Shown here: positions 42,039 to 50,785 of the stretch, piece after piece
Numbering within the stretch: the first letter of the stretch is position 1
How the letters are laid out: each line of letters begins with the position of its first letter
DNA from: Candidatus Puniceispirillum sp.
Lineage (GTDB): Bacteria > Pseudomonadota > Alphaproteobacteria > Puniceispirillales > Puniceispirillaceae
DNA length: 64,000 nucleotides
Direction of reading: 5' to 3'
NCBI GenBank assembly: GCA_028382965.1
Contig: JAOEUK010000001.1
Location: 531,001-595,000 of the forward strand
Position numbers and translations under genes: made by a program
The notes under the pieces: generated by a model
The model's input: the letters and a program-made list of their open reading frames with translations, nothing else
The model's database searches: none
What the model was told of the DNA's origin: nothing

Positions 42039-43298
42039 TCAATTTTGCGCTGTAATGGTTTTCATAATGCTCAAGAATTTAGCCACTTCAGCAATACTAT
42101 TGTAATGACACATTGAAACTCGAATGCAGCTATCGACGCCAAGTGGGTCAAGAATGTTGCCTGAATAGTGATCGGCCTTACGAAGGTGGGTTCGGATACC
42201 CTCTTGGTTCAAGTGAGCAACTATATCAATGGAGGCGATGCCATCAACATAAATTGAAACAAGGCCTTCACGGGCAGGGTTGTCTGCACCACCAATGATA
42301 TGAACATTCCCCATTTCAGCCAGTCCGGGCAAATTACCGGTGCCATGAATCATGGCTTTAGTCAGTGTTTGTTCATGGTCATGAATGGCGTCACTAGCAG
42401 ACTTAAAGCGAGCGCTTCGCTCTGGGCTAGTGCAAATCTTGCTGCCGAGCCATTCGATATATTCAACAACATCAGACATAGTTGCATAGGCTCCAGTATC
42501 GCGGGTGCCAAGCTCCCAATTTTCGGCTGGACCTCCAACAAGACTGTCATGCGGCAGTGCCGCCATTCTGTCAGAAATCCATGCAAGCCCATATCCATGT
42601 CTTGAAAACATTTTATATGGTGAAATGACATAGCCATCAATATCATATGAGCTGATGTCTATCTGCCCATGAGCGGCGTGTTGGATGCCATCAACAATAA
42701 TAAAGCAATCAGGATTTACTGCACGAATGGCTTTGGTAATAGCCGGCACATCCATTCCCATTCCGGTTACTGGTGATGTGTGCAGGATGGTTGCAACATG
42801 CGTATCTTTCGTAACTTGGTTTGCATAGGCTTGGGTGGTGACTAGCCCAGCATCATCATCATGCTTGATCAGCACATGTTCCTTGCCGCTAATCGTTGCC
42901 CACCTTGCGCTCGCGCTTCGTGTTGCTGGATGCTCAACTGTTGACCCTAGAACAACCCCACTTTTGGCTGTGCCAAGACAGGCATTCATAATAAGCCGGA
43001 AAATGAGTTCGGTTCCACTCTCCCCAACAAAGAACTGTCCGGATGGAGCATTCATAAAGGCTCGCAGATCTTTTTTGGCCTTATCAATCACCCGCATCAG
43101 TTCATGTGATCCCGGATTGTCGCGCCCCTGATTATCAGGGATGGCGGCAAATTTGGCTGAGGTTTCCACTGTCTTTTTAAGGGCCAAAGCCCCACCAGCA
43201 TTTTCAAAGAATACGCGTGGCCCTTGAACGGGGCAGGCGTCGATTTGCGCAAATTGACTGCGAATATCACCAAGTAGATTGGCGGAAATTTTCGTCAT
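42039..43298 (-). CDS. Class V PLP-dependent enzyme (cysteine-desulfurase-like)
   Basis: 419 aa. The PLP lysine is Lys229 in YVISPYKMFSRHGYG. The cofactor-binding Asp203 and His207 lie in IIVDGIQHAAHG, and a cofactor-phosphate segment in SGTELIFRL (about 94-101). FFENAGGALAL near the start is the usual opening of the family (FLNNAGGG-like), and GPAENWELGTRDTGAYATMSDVVEYIEWLG is the substrate/dimer segment. The closest general group is the 'cysteine desulfurase family protein' (VC1184-type), whose substrate is undefined and which differs from IscS/SufS. No isc or suf gene is adjacent. It stands between a convergent cupin and a divergent photolyase-like gene. Confidence 0.86.
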   Translation of the reverse strand: MTKISANLLGDIRSQFAQIDACPVQGPRVFFENAGGALALKKTVETSAKFAAIPDNQGRDNPGSHELMRVIDKAKKDLRAFMNAPSGQFFVGESGTELIFRLIMNACLGTAKSGVVLGSTVEHPATRSASARWATISGKEHVLIKHDDDAGLVTTQAYANQVTKDTHVATILHTSPVTGMGMDVPAITKAIRAVNPDCFIIVDGIQHAAHGQIDISSYDIDGYVISPYKMFSRHGYGLAWISDRMAALPHDSLVGGPAENWELGTRDTGAYATMSDVVEYIEWLGSKICTSPERSARFKSASDAIHDHEQTLTKAMIHGTGNLPGLAEMGNVHIIGGADNPAREGLVSIYVDGIASIDIVAHLNQEGIRTHLRKADHYSGNILDPLGVDSCIRVSMCHYNSIAEVAKFLSIMKTITAQN

Positions 43299-43477
43299 GG
43301 GAGTTCTTTCAAGGTGGATAAAAATAAAACCGTAGCTGCAAATACAGACCAGGCAGGAACGAGTATGCGCAAGTGATGGCTGATGGGCAATAACATCTTT
43401 TGATGGGTAGCTATAATATGCCGCAAGTTTTGCTAGAACGTTTGAAAGTTTTAATCCAGTAATGCTAATATCTGATC

Positions 43478-45028
43478 ATGCAACAGAAAATAATCATTGT
43501 CTGGTTCAAGCGCGATTTGCGAGTATCTGATCATGCGCCCTTATTTAATGCGGTGCGGGATGGCGCTGCAGTTCTGCCATTATTTGTTGTTGAGCCGGAG
43601 TATTGGCAGCTGCCAACATCATCACGCCGGCAATGGTGTTTTGTATATGATTGCTTAAAGGAACTTGATGCAAGCCTTACAGTTCTTGGTCAAGGGCTGA
43701 TTATACGCATTGGCGCGGTAACTGACGTTCTTTCTGATCTGGAACATGAATTTGAAATTGACAGCATCTATGCGCACGAAGAAACTGGTGATGCCTTTAC
43801 CTATGCGCGTGACCGAGCGGTCATGGCTTTTTGTCTTAGCCGGAATATCCAATTTTGTGAAACGCCTGCAAACGGTGTTGTCCGGCGTCTGCAAAACCGG
43901 AATGATTGGGCTAAGATCCGAAGCCAGCGTATGCTCAAAGACCGTTGGCCGCGTCCAGATCGCTTACTAAAAATTTTAACGTGCAAATCAGATCTGTTGC
44001 CTAGTAAGGATGATCCGTTATTCGGGCCGCCAGTACCATCTTCGATAGAGGAGCAAACGGGCAGAACCCAGACAGGTGGCCGTAAGGCAGCAATGGCTCT
44101 TTTGGAGTCGTTTCTTATGGAGCGTAGCCAGCATTATATTAGAAATCTAGCATCACCATCAAATGGGCCTGATAGCTCGATGCGTCTGTCACCACATTTG
44201 GCATGGGGTGTGGTGTCGTCGCGCGAGGTGGAGGCCACCATTCGCAACTATCTGGCCAACCCACAACTAGATATTAGCCCGGCCAAGCGGCGCGGGTGTA
44301 GGGCGGTATCATCTCGGCTGGCATGGCGCTGTCATTTCATACAAAAACTTGAAGACCAGCCAGATATTGAATTTACCGCTATGCATCCGTTATATGATCA
44401 TGTCCGTGATGGTACTTCAAATGATGAATATCTGACTGCTTGGATGTTGGGCAGAACTGGTTATCCGATGGTTGATGCTTGCATGCGCGCGCTGATACAT
44501 CATGGCTGGATCACATTCCGTATGCGGGCCATGCTTGTTAGTTTTGCGAGTTATCATCTGTGGTTAGACTGGCGGCTAACGGCCCCTTATATGGCAGGGC
44601 TATTTACTGATTATGAGCCAGGCATTCACTACAGCCAGTTCCAAATGCAGTCTGGCGTAACCGGTATAAATACAATCCGTATATATAACCCAATTAAACA
44701 GTCAACGGACCATGATCCGGATGGGAACTTTTTAAGGCGCTGGCTACCTGAATTAGCTGGGCTGCCCCCAGAATGGATACACCAGCCATTCGCCATGCCG
44801 CAATTTGACTCTGTAGTATGTGGTTTACAAGCTGGCTTTGATTACCCACCTCCAATCGTTGATAATGCATTGGCAATGCGAACCGCGCGTGAGAGGATTC
44901 ATGCAATTCGGAAGAATGGCCAGTTTAAAGATTTAGCTCGTGATGTTCACCGAAAGCTTGGGAGCCGAAAAACAGTTCTAAGAAAACGAAAGCCGAAGCA
45001 AAACAAAACGCAACTAAGGCTGATTTAA
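43478..45028 (+). CDS. Cryptochrome/photolyase family protein, atypical FAD site
   Basis: 516 aa. Alpha/beta N-terminal domain from IIIVWFKRDLRVSDHAPL through about residue 130, then the helical FAD domain. Conserved pieces are RLSPHLAWGVVSSRE (237-250), WMLGRTGYPMVDACMRALIHHGWITFRMRAMLVSF (322-355), RIYNPIKQSTDHDPDGNFLRRWLPEL. The Asn-x4-WQW segment that in E. coli photolyase holds the N5-facing Asn and Trp382/Trp384 of the electron chain reads HYSQFQMQSG at 384-393, so the aromatic pair is gone. A basic tail follows from about residue 490 (SRKTVLRKRKPKQNK). It should bind FAD, but whether it repairs pyrimidine dimers or acts as a photoreceptor is open. A small Sel1-like gene follows 31 bp downstream. 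Confidence 0.85.
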   Translation: MQQKIIIVWFKRDLRVSDHAPLFNAVRDGAAVLPLFVVEPEYWQLPTSSRRQWCFVYDCLKELDASLTVLGQGLIIRIGAVTDVLSDLEHEFEIDSIYAHEETGDAFTYARDRAVMAFCLSRNIQFCETPANGVVRRLQNRNDWAKIRSQRMLKDRWPRPDRLLKILTCKSDLLPSKDDPLFGPPVPSSIEEQTGRTQTGGRKAAMALLESFLMERSQHYIRNLASPSNGPDSSMRLSPHLAWGVVSSREVEATIRNYLANPQLDISPAKRRGCRAVSSRLAWRCHFIQKLEDQPDIEFTAMHPLYDHVRDGTSNDEYLTAWMLGRTGYPMVDACMRALIHHGWITFRMRAMLVSFASYHLWLDWRLTAPYMAGLFTDYEPGIHYSQFQMQSGVTGINTIRIYNPIKQSTDHDPDGNFLRRWLPELAGLPPEWIHQPFAMPQFDSVVCGLQAGFDYPPPIVDNALAMRTARERIHAIRKNGQFKDLARDVHRKLGSRKTVLRKRKPKQNKTQLRLI

Positions 45029-45059
45029 GTGGAAGAAATATGAAAAAATTTAAACGTTC

Positions 45060-45578
45060 ATGATCGTAACCATTACTGCATTGTTGCTTTTAGTCCAAAC
45101 ACCCATGTCGCAATTGACAAAAAATTGTGACATGGAGGCCTCACTGGAAGCTGACCCAGTCCATTTATCTGCGCCAGTTGCTTTTGATGCAATTGAATCA
45201 AAATCTGCGATTGAAGTATGTTTGGGAGCGCTCTCTAATAGGTTAGACAAGCAAACGCGCGGTCGAATATGGTTGCAGCTTGGAAGGGGTTATCTCAAAA
45301 ATCATCAAATCAGTAATGCTAAATCGGCTTTTGAGAAATCTGTTAGCCATGGCTACGGTGCCGGTTATTTTGCGCTTGGAGTTATGTATTGGCTAGGTGA
45401 CGATATAAAGAGAGACCCCGATTTGGCAAAAGCTTATCTTGAAGAGGCCTATTCTAACGGAGTTTTTTGGTCGGCTAAAATATTACAAGATCTTTATGAT
45501 GATCAAGAATCACACCTATATGACAAGCCTCTAGCAGATTATTACGAGAAGACTTGGTCTGAATTCGTTTTAAATTAA
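45060..45578 (+). CDS. Sel1/TPR-like repeat protein, probably exported
   Basis: 172 aa. The first 15 residues (MIVTITALLLLVQTP) form a short hydrophobic segment that could be a signal peptide or anchor. ARGYL-like and GRGYLKNHQISNAKSAFEKSVSHGYGAGYFALGVMYWLGDDIKRDPDLAKAYLEEAYSNG reads as one TPR followed by a Sel1-type repeat; the pattern of small residues (A-x2-LG-x-MY-x-G) and the D-x-A-KA-x-x-Y-x-EEA step are diagnostic. Such proteins are protein-interaction scaffolds. The gene lies 31 bp after the photolyase homologue on the same strand and may be co-transcribed. Its partner is unknown. Start ATG 45060 lacks a strong ribosome-binding site. Confidence 0.6.
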   Translation: MIVTITALLLLVQTPMSQLTKNCDMEASLEADPVHLSAPVAFDAIESKSAIEVCLGALSNRLDKQTRGRIWLQLGRGYLKNHQISNAKSAFEKSVSHGYGAGYFALGVMYWLGDDIKRDPDLAKAYLEEAYSNGVFWSAKILQDLYDDQESHLYDKPLADYYEKTWSEFVLN

Positions 45579-45981
45579 ATTTTTACCTGATCGTTATGAT
45601 TGTCTGAGTTTCAGAGAGTCTTTGCTTTGTTAGCCGCCAAAGGCCCTTTTTTTGTTATCGACTATGAGCTAGATACAATTTAAAATTAAATATTGTTGAT
45701 TGAGCACAAAATTCTTCCAAGCTTATATAAATATATTTATTTACTTTTAGTAATTTACTGCTTGTTTTAATGGGTGATATCACACTACGATTTCGATCGA
45801 ATTGTGGGCTGCATTCAGCCGACTTTGGAACGGACAAGCAAGGTTTCTCTGATTTTAACACAAATTATTCAGTTGGTTTTTTTCCTTGATTTGTCCGGTA
45901 AAGCATTTTCTGAAAAAATGCACAAAAGGCATTGCTCTTATAATGTTTTGCTTAATTGAAATAACTGTAGTGGAGAGACTC
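45579..45981. other. Intergenic region before the TRAP operon
   Basis: 403 bp without a convincing gene; the short frames in it are shadows with no composition signal. It is AT-rich around 45680-45760 and should carry the promoter of the TRAP/dehydrogenase operon. TCTGA-GTT-TCAGA near 45604 is a small hairpin that could end the Sel1-like transcript, but the T tract is poor. Confidence 0.45.
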
Positions 45982-46977
45982 ATGAAATATTTAGGTAAGC
46001 TGTTTGCAACAGCTTTGGTTTCATTACTTGCAATGGGCGGTGTAGCTCAAGCGCAAGATATGAAATTTTTTAGAATTGGTACTGGCGGAGCTGGAGGCAC
46101 TTACTTTCCTATTGGCGGCTTGATCGCCAATGCGATTTCCAGTCCACCAGGAGCTAGATCCTGTGAAAAAGGTGGCACATGTGGAGTGCCCGGATTGATC
46201 GCCATTGCTGTTTCAACGAATGCATCTGTGTTCAATATGAACGCTGTTCAGGCAGGAAATCTTGAAGCTGGTTTGGCTGGTGGACAAAGCGTGGCCCAAG
46301 GTTATGAGGGAACGGGTAAATTTAAAGGTGACAAGAAAGACAAAGTCCGGATAATTGCCAATCTTTATCCTGAGGATATGCACCTTGTTCTTCCAAAAGG
46401 AACAAAGATGAATAGCCTCAAAGACCTTGAAGGAAAGAAGGTTGGAGTTGCGTCAGCTGGTTCTGGAACTCAGGTTTCTGTAAAAATGATTCTGAAGCAT
46501 TATGGCATTTCAGTAAAGGAAAACGAATTGGGACTTAATCAAAGCGCCCAGAGGCTTGCTGATGGTCAGATTGATGCATTTTTCTATGCTGGCGGCACAC
46601 CATTTGCTGCATTGATCCAGCTTGGATCACAAAAAGGATTTGAGCTCTATAATTTCTCAGCTTCAGAGCGAAAAGAAATCAACAAAATCATCCCTTATTA
46701 TGTTGAGTCAAAAATCCCTGCCGGAACCTATGAGACAATCGGGTACGACGTTGCAACAGTTGCTGTTAATGGCCAACTTGTAACATCTATTGATCAGCCA
46801 ACTGATTTGATCTACGGCATCACAAAAGCATTGTGGAGCAAAAAAACAAGGAGCCTGCTTGATAAAGGGCATTCTAAAGGTAAGGCAATCCAGCTAAATA
46901 CCGCGCTGAAAGGCGTTCTCATTCCAGTTCATCCTGGCGCTGAGAAGTTTTACAAAGAACAAGGTATGATGAAGTAA
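45982..46977 (+). CDS. TAXI-family TRAP transporter, substrate-binding protein
   Basis: 331 aa from the ATG at 45982 (GGAG at 45972-45975); the open frame runs 32 codons further upstream without support. A clean signal peptide ends at AQA, about residue 24. The TAXI opening FFRIGTGGAGGTYFPIGGLIANAIS is diagnostic, followed by VSTNASVFNMNAVQAGNLEAGLAGGQSVAQGYEG and the KDLEGKKVGVASAGSGTQVSVKMIL strand. This periplasmic protein delivers its ligand to the fused permease encoded next. TAXI systems use a sodium-type ion gradient rather than ATP; known ligands include glutamate and other carboxylates or amino acids. A perfect 10-bp hairpin with a T tract lies between it and the permease gene. Confidence 0.95.
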   Translation: MKYLGKLFATALVSLLAMGGVAQAQDMKFFRIGTGGAGGTYFPIGGLIANAISSPPGARSCEKGGTCGVPGLIAIAVSTNASVFNMNAVQAGNLEAGLAGGQSVAQGYEGTGKFKGDKKDKVRIIANLYPEDMHLVLPKGTKMNSLKDLEGKKVGVASAGSGTQVSVKMILKHYGISVKENELGLNQSAQRLADGQIDAFFYAGGTPFAALIQLGSQKGFELYNFSASERKEINKIIPYYVESKIPAGTYETIGYDVATVAVNGQLVTSIDQPTDLIYGITKALWSKKTRSLLDKGHSKGKAIQLNTALKGVLIPVHPGAEKFYKEQGMMK

Positions 46978-46990
46978 GATTCCACTTTTG

Positions 46991-47040
46991 AAGTTGCAGA
47001 GGCCCTTAAGGCAAGGTGTTTCTGCAACTTTGTTTTTTTT
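46991..47040 (+). terminator. Terminator/attenuator behind the TAXI binding-protein gene
   Basis: Perfect stem AAGTTGCAGA (46991-47000) / TCTGCAACTT (47021-47030), 20-base loop that may fold internally, then TGTTTTTTTT. It lies 14 bases after the stop codon and before the permease gene, so binding protein can be made in excess. Confidence 0.85.
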
Positions 47041-47082
47041 AGTGATTTGATTTTTTATAAAAAAGTCTCCGAGGTTGCGTTA

Positions 47083-49176
47083 ATGGCTGAGCTGGATATC
47101 AAGAAAGCAGAAGAGCTGGAGGAGAAGTACGACTCCGGGCTTCAAACACGTGTCATTGGGCCATATTTGGTGAAATTTACCTATTATTTCTCAATATTGT
47201 TTGCCGTATATCATTACGTCACCGCGGGGATTGGAGTGCCTATTGATTACTGGCACATGGGCTCGCACATGGCTGGCGTCATGGTTCTGGTTTTTATTGG
47301 ATTTCCTGCCTTTCGTAGTAAAAAAGGTGGTCAACTGCGCCCCAATAGTTGGTGGATATATGGCAATGTGCCCATTTGGGATTGGCTCTTTATTATTGCC
47401 GGTGTAGCATCAGCTTATTATGTAGGAATAACATGGTATGAAATTGACTTTGAATTTCTGGGGGGCAGATTTCAACTTTCTGATCAAGTAATGCGTCAGG
47501 GCAATCCTGCTACAATTGACGTTGTTTTTGGTACAGCACTGGTTGTTGTTTTGCTTGAGGCTGTTCGAAGGACACTCGGTATCGTTGTGCCAATTATTAT
47601 TGGTATGTTTATAGTCTATGCCGTTTTCGGCATGTATATGCCGTTTCAAATTCTAAAACACCCTGGTGTTAACTGGAACCTTTTCATCAACAACATGTAT
47701 TTCCCTGAGGAGGGTATCTTTGGAGTGACGCTGTGGATTGTCTCGACAGTTGTGTTTCATTTTGTGCTGTTCGGAATTCTTGCACAAAGGATGGGGCTGG
47801 GACAATTCTTTGTTGATGTTGCAACAGTTGCTGCAGGTCGTTACACAGGTGGTTTGGCTAAGGTAAGTGTGGTTTCTTCAGCTTTTTTTGGAACGATTTC
47901 TGGATCGTCGATCGCAAATACTGTTTCCACAGGCTCTTTGACAATTCCGAATATGAAGCGGATGGGATATCCGGGGCATCTTGCGGGTGGTGTTGAAGCT
48001 GCTTCTAGTGCGGGTGGCCAGATTACGCCGCCTATCATGGGCGCTGCTGCATTTGTGATGGCAGAATTCCTTGCAGTTCCGTACACGACTATTATTTTGG
48101 CGGCACTGGTTCCGGCTTCGATGCATTATGTTGGCGTGATGTCGATTGTCCACTTCAAGGCTAAACGTCTCGGTCTGAAAGGCATGCCTGCGTCTGAGAT
48201 TCCAAAATTGTGGGATGTGGTTAAACGGGGGTGGCCAACTGCTATACCTTTGGCTGTACTGATCTACGTTTTATTCAGTGGCTACTCACCTCATATGGCG
48301 GCATTTTGGGGTATTACGACTGCCTTGGCGGTTGGTTTTATCAACCCAATGCACCGTATCGGTATCAAAGACGTAATGGATGGCTGTGTAACTGGGGTGA
48401 AATATGCCCTTGCTGTTGGCGCTGTATGTTCAGCGATTGGTATCGTTGTTGGTGTTGTGAATACAACAGGCCTTGGTTTTAGGCTTGGCTTCATGGTAGC
48501 AGAAGTGGCAGTGAACTTTGGTGAGTCAACCTTGCCGTTAATAGCCTGGGTTCCACTGGCGGATTTCAGCCTGCAGGATCTTACGCTATTTATCTCTCTT
48601 GTTATGATCGCAATCACTTGTATTTTCATGGGTGCTGGCCTGCCAACAACTGCCCTGTACATAATGCTTGCAACTGTTGCCCAGCCTGCACTTGGTAATC
48701 TTGGTGTGCCACCACTAGCAGCACATCTATTTGTGCTATACTACGGCGTTATTTCTGAAATCACACCGCCGGTTTGCGCGTCTGCCTATGCGGCGGCCGG
48801 CATTGCCGGGGCAAACCCATTTAAGACCGGTTTATCAGCGTTTTCACTTGGCATTGGCAAGCTTTTGGTGCCAATGGTATTTGTTTATTCGCCAGCCATG
48901 CTAATCGTCCTTGATGATTATTTCACTTGGGCTGAGTTTTTTCAAACTACAACAACATGTGCTATTGGCGTATTCATGCTCTCTGCATCAGTCGCTGGCT
49001 ATTTTTTAGTGTCCATGAATGGTCCTAGCCGCGTAATGTTTGCGCTGGCGGGGTTGCTTCTGGTGTCTCCTAGTACAACAGCACTGCTATACGCAGTGCT
49101 GTTGGCATCGCCAGTCTTAGCGCATCAGTTCTATGAGCGCTATTTGAAAAAAGAGCAGCAAACGAGGGGGACTTGA
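47083..49176 (+). CDS. TRAP transporter, fused 4TM/12TM permease (TAXI-associated)
   Basis: 697 aa from the ATG at 47083 (GAGG at 47071-47074); the frame can start at 47047 but lacks a ribosome-binding site there. It fuses the small (DctQ-like, first about 180 residues) and large (DctM-like) membrane subunits into one polypeptide, as is usual for TAXI systems. Diagnostic segments are GTISGSSIANTVSTGSLTIPNMKRMGYPGHLAGGVEAASSAGGQITPPIMGAAAFVMAEFL, here cut for length, and MGAGLPTTALYIMLATVAQPAL in the second half. About 16-18 helices are expected. The stop TGA overlaps the TTG start of the cupin gene by 3-4 bases, so it is translationally coupled to the catabolic genes that follow. The substrate is probably an amino-acid-like compound. 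Confidence 0.95.
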   Translation: MAELDIKKAEELEEKYDSGLQTRVIGPYLVKFTYYFSILFAVYHYVTAGIGVPIDYWHMGSHMAGVMVLVFIGFPAFRSKKGGQLRPNSWWIYGNVPIWDWLFIIAGVASAYYVGITWYEIDFEFLGGRFQLSDQVMRQGNPATIDVVFGTALVVVLLEAVRRTLGIVVPIIIGMFIVYAVFGMYMPFQILKHPGVNWNLFINNMYFPEEGIFGVTLWIVSTVVFHFVLFGILAQRMGLGQFFVDVATVAAGRYTGGLAKVSVVSSAFFGTISGSSIANTVSTGSLTIPNMKRMGYPGHLAGGVEAASSAGGQITPPIMGAAAFVMAEFLAVPYTTIILAALVPASMHYVGVMSIVHFKAKRLGLKGMPASEIPKLWDVVKRGWPTAIPLAVLIYVLFSGYSPHMAAFWGITTALAVGFINPMHRIGIKDVMDGCVTGVKYALAVGAVCSAIGIVVGVVNTTGLGFRLGFMVAEVAVNFGESTLPLIAWVPLADFSLQDLTLFISLVMIAITCIFMGAGLPTTALYIMLATVAQPALGNLGVPPLAAHLFVLYYGVISEITPPVCASAYAAAGIAGANPFKTGLSAFSLGIGKLLVPMVFVYSPAMLIVLDDYFTWAEFFQTTTTCAIGVFMLSASVAGYFLVSMNGPSRVMFALAGLLLVSPSTTALLYAVLLASPVLAHQFYERYLKKEQQTRGT

Positions 49177-49532
49177 CGCATCCGGTCTCGCGCAATACGC
49201 AGAAGGCTTATAAATGGAGTGATGGCGGTGTTGGCTGGCCACTCGTCGAGGCCGGAGGCTTTCTTGTGATTGAAGAAACGCTTGCACCTGGCTGCGGCGA
49301 AAAACATCATTATCACAATCAAGCTGAACAATGTTTTTACATGTTAGCGGGGTGTGCTGTGATGCAGTTGGCTGATGGCCAGCATGTTGAGATTGACACA
49401 GGCATGGCTATAAATATTACACCTAAAACCATTCATGCAATTGTTAATCAAACGGACAAAGAAATTCGTTTTTTGGTCATGTCGGCGCCATCATCGCGTG
49501 GTGATCGGCATGAAGTGGAACAGGAAAAATGA
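49173..49532 (+). CDS. Small cupin-domain protein
   Basis: 119 aa. TTG start at 49173 overlapping the permease stop (TTGA), with GAGGGGG seven to three bases upstream. A single cupin: motif 1 is GCGEKHHYHNQAEQCFYMLAGCAVMQL, with the ligand His pair in HHYHNQAEQ and Glu, and motif 2 is INITPKTIHAIVNQT, with the third His. Its metal site appears complete, so it could be a metal-binding sensor, isomerase or dioxygenase. The gene overlaps the next, DadA-like gene by 4 bases (ATGA). Being locked between transporter and dehydrogenases, it probably works on the same compound. No reaction can be assigned from sequence. Confidence 0.85.
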   Translation: MTHPVSRNTQKAYKWSDGGVGWPLVEAGGFLVIEETLAPGCGEKHHYHNQAEQCFYMLAGCAVMQLADGQHVEIDTGMAINITPKTIHAIVNQTDKEIRFLVMSAPSSRGDRHEVEQEK

Positions 49533-50785
49533 CACTGCCGGAAAGCAGGATAGATGTTGCTGTTGTTGGTGCGGGCATTATTGGCGTCTGTACCGCGCTT
49601 GAACTTGCTGAACGTGGTATGAAGGTTACTATTTTTGACCCTGCGCCGGTATGTAGCAAAACTAGCTATGGAAATGCTGGCGTTATCTCGCCTTGGACTT
49701 GTGTTCCGCAATCAATGCCGGGTTTGTGGAAGCAGGTTCCAGGCTGGTTGATTGATCCTGATGGACCGGTTTCAATCCGTCCCGGCTATTTGCCAAAGTT
49801 ACTGCCGTGGGTTTTGCGGTTTATTGCTGCGGGGCGGCCTGAGCGTCTTGACCCTGTAGCAGATGCTTTGTTTCGTCTAAGTAAAGGCAGCGTTGAAGCT
49901 TATAAAAAGCGACTTTCAGGGACAGGAAAAGAACAGCTTGTTCAAGACTCCTTATATGTTCATGTCTATCGAAACCGTAATTCTGCATCGCTAGACCATT
50001 TGGGCTGGCAGTTAAGAAGATCACGCCAGGTACCAGTTGAACTAATTGATAAGGTGTCTTTGAAAGAAATTGAACCTGATATATCAGATGATTATGAGGC
50101 AGCCATTTTAATAAAACAGCAAGGACGTACCAATGATCCTGCCGGTGTTGGGGTTGCATTAGCGGAGAAAGCTCTTGCCAAAGGCGCCAGCCATATTCAG
50201 GCCAAAGTTCAAAAGATCTATCCAGATAACGGCGCAGGTTGTAAATTGGTCACGGATCAAGGTGAATTTAGGGCAAAAAAAATTGTACTAGCAGCGGGCA
50301 TATGGTCCTGTGAGCTGCTGAAGAGTTTTGGCCTCAAACTGCCGCTAGAGGCAGAGCGTGGCTATCACCTGGTTCTCCGCAATCCAGGCATTACAATCAA
50401 CAATTCTGTTATGGATGCTGAACAAAAATATGTAGCTAGTTTGATGGCAGCGGGCGTTAGAGTTGCTGGCACAGCGGAGTTTGCTGGCCTAGATGCGGCG
50501 CCGAATTATGCGCGTGCAAAACGTTTTGCAAATCAGGCTAAAAAGCTTTTTCCACAGCTTAACTGTGAGGAACCAGATGAATGGATGGGATCACGCCCTA
50601 GCTTTCCTGACAGCCTTCCTTGTCTTGGTGAAATTCCTGGTGTCAGAAATATCATAGCTGCTTTTGGGCATTCACATTATGGGTTGGGGATGGCGCCTGG
50701 TACTAGTGAGATTGTAGCTGATTATGTTACGCAAAGAATAACTGGTGACTCCATTTCACCCTACAGCATCATGCGGTTCCAATGA
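49529..50785 (+). CDS. FAD-dependent D-amino-acid dehydrogenase-like protein (DadA family)
   Basis: 418 aa. FAD-binding motif VAVVGAGIIGVCTALEL at about residues 10-26, then the DadA signature KTSYGNAGVISPW and, at the C-terminus, MGSRPSFPDSLPCLGEIPGVRNIIAAFGHSHYGLGMAPGT. The length is normal for DadA (about 410-430). It should oxidise a D-amino acid or other alpha-amino acid and reduce a quinone. It overlaps the preceding cupin and the next DAO-like gene by 4 bases each (ATGA), so all three are translationally coupled. It is closely similar in layout to the AUA-start protein at 6346. The substrate is inferred only broadly, from the transporter and the heteromeric dehydrogenase beside it. Confidence 0.92.
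   Translation: MTLPESRIDVAVVGAGIIGVCTALELAERGMKVTIFDPAPVCSKTSYGNAGVISPWTCVPQSMPGLWKQVPGWLIDPDGPVSIRPGYLPKLLPWVLRFIAAGRPERLDPVADALFRLSKGSVEAYKKRLSGTGKEQLVQDSLYVHVYRNRNSASLDHLGWQLRRSRQVPVELIDKVSLKEIEPDISDDYEAAILIKQQGRTNDPAGVGVALAEKALAKGASHIQAKVQKIYPDNGAGCKLVTDQGEFRAKKIVLAAGIWSCELLKSFGLKLPLEAERGYHLVLRNPGITINNSVMDAEQKYVASLMAAGVRVAGTAEFAGLDAAPNYARAKRFANQAKKLFPQLNCEEPDEWMGSRPSFPDSLPCLGEIPGVRNIIAAFGHSHYGLGMAPGTSEIVADYVTQRITGDSISPYSIMRFQ

Noticed and set aside
45655-45861. 68-residue minus-strand frame in the gap before the TRAP operon
   Set aside because: No ribosome-binding site, no domain, amino-acid composition of AT-rich noncoding DNA.
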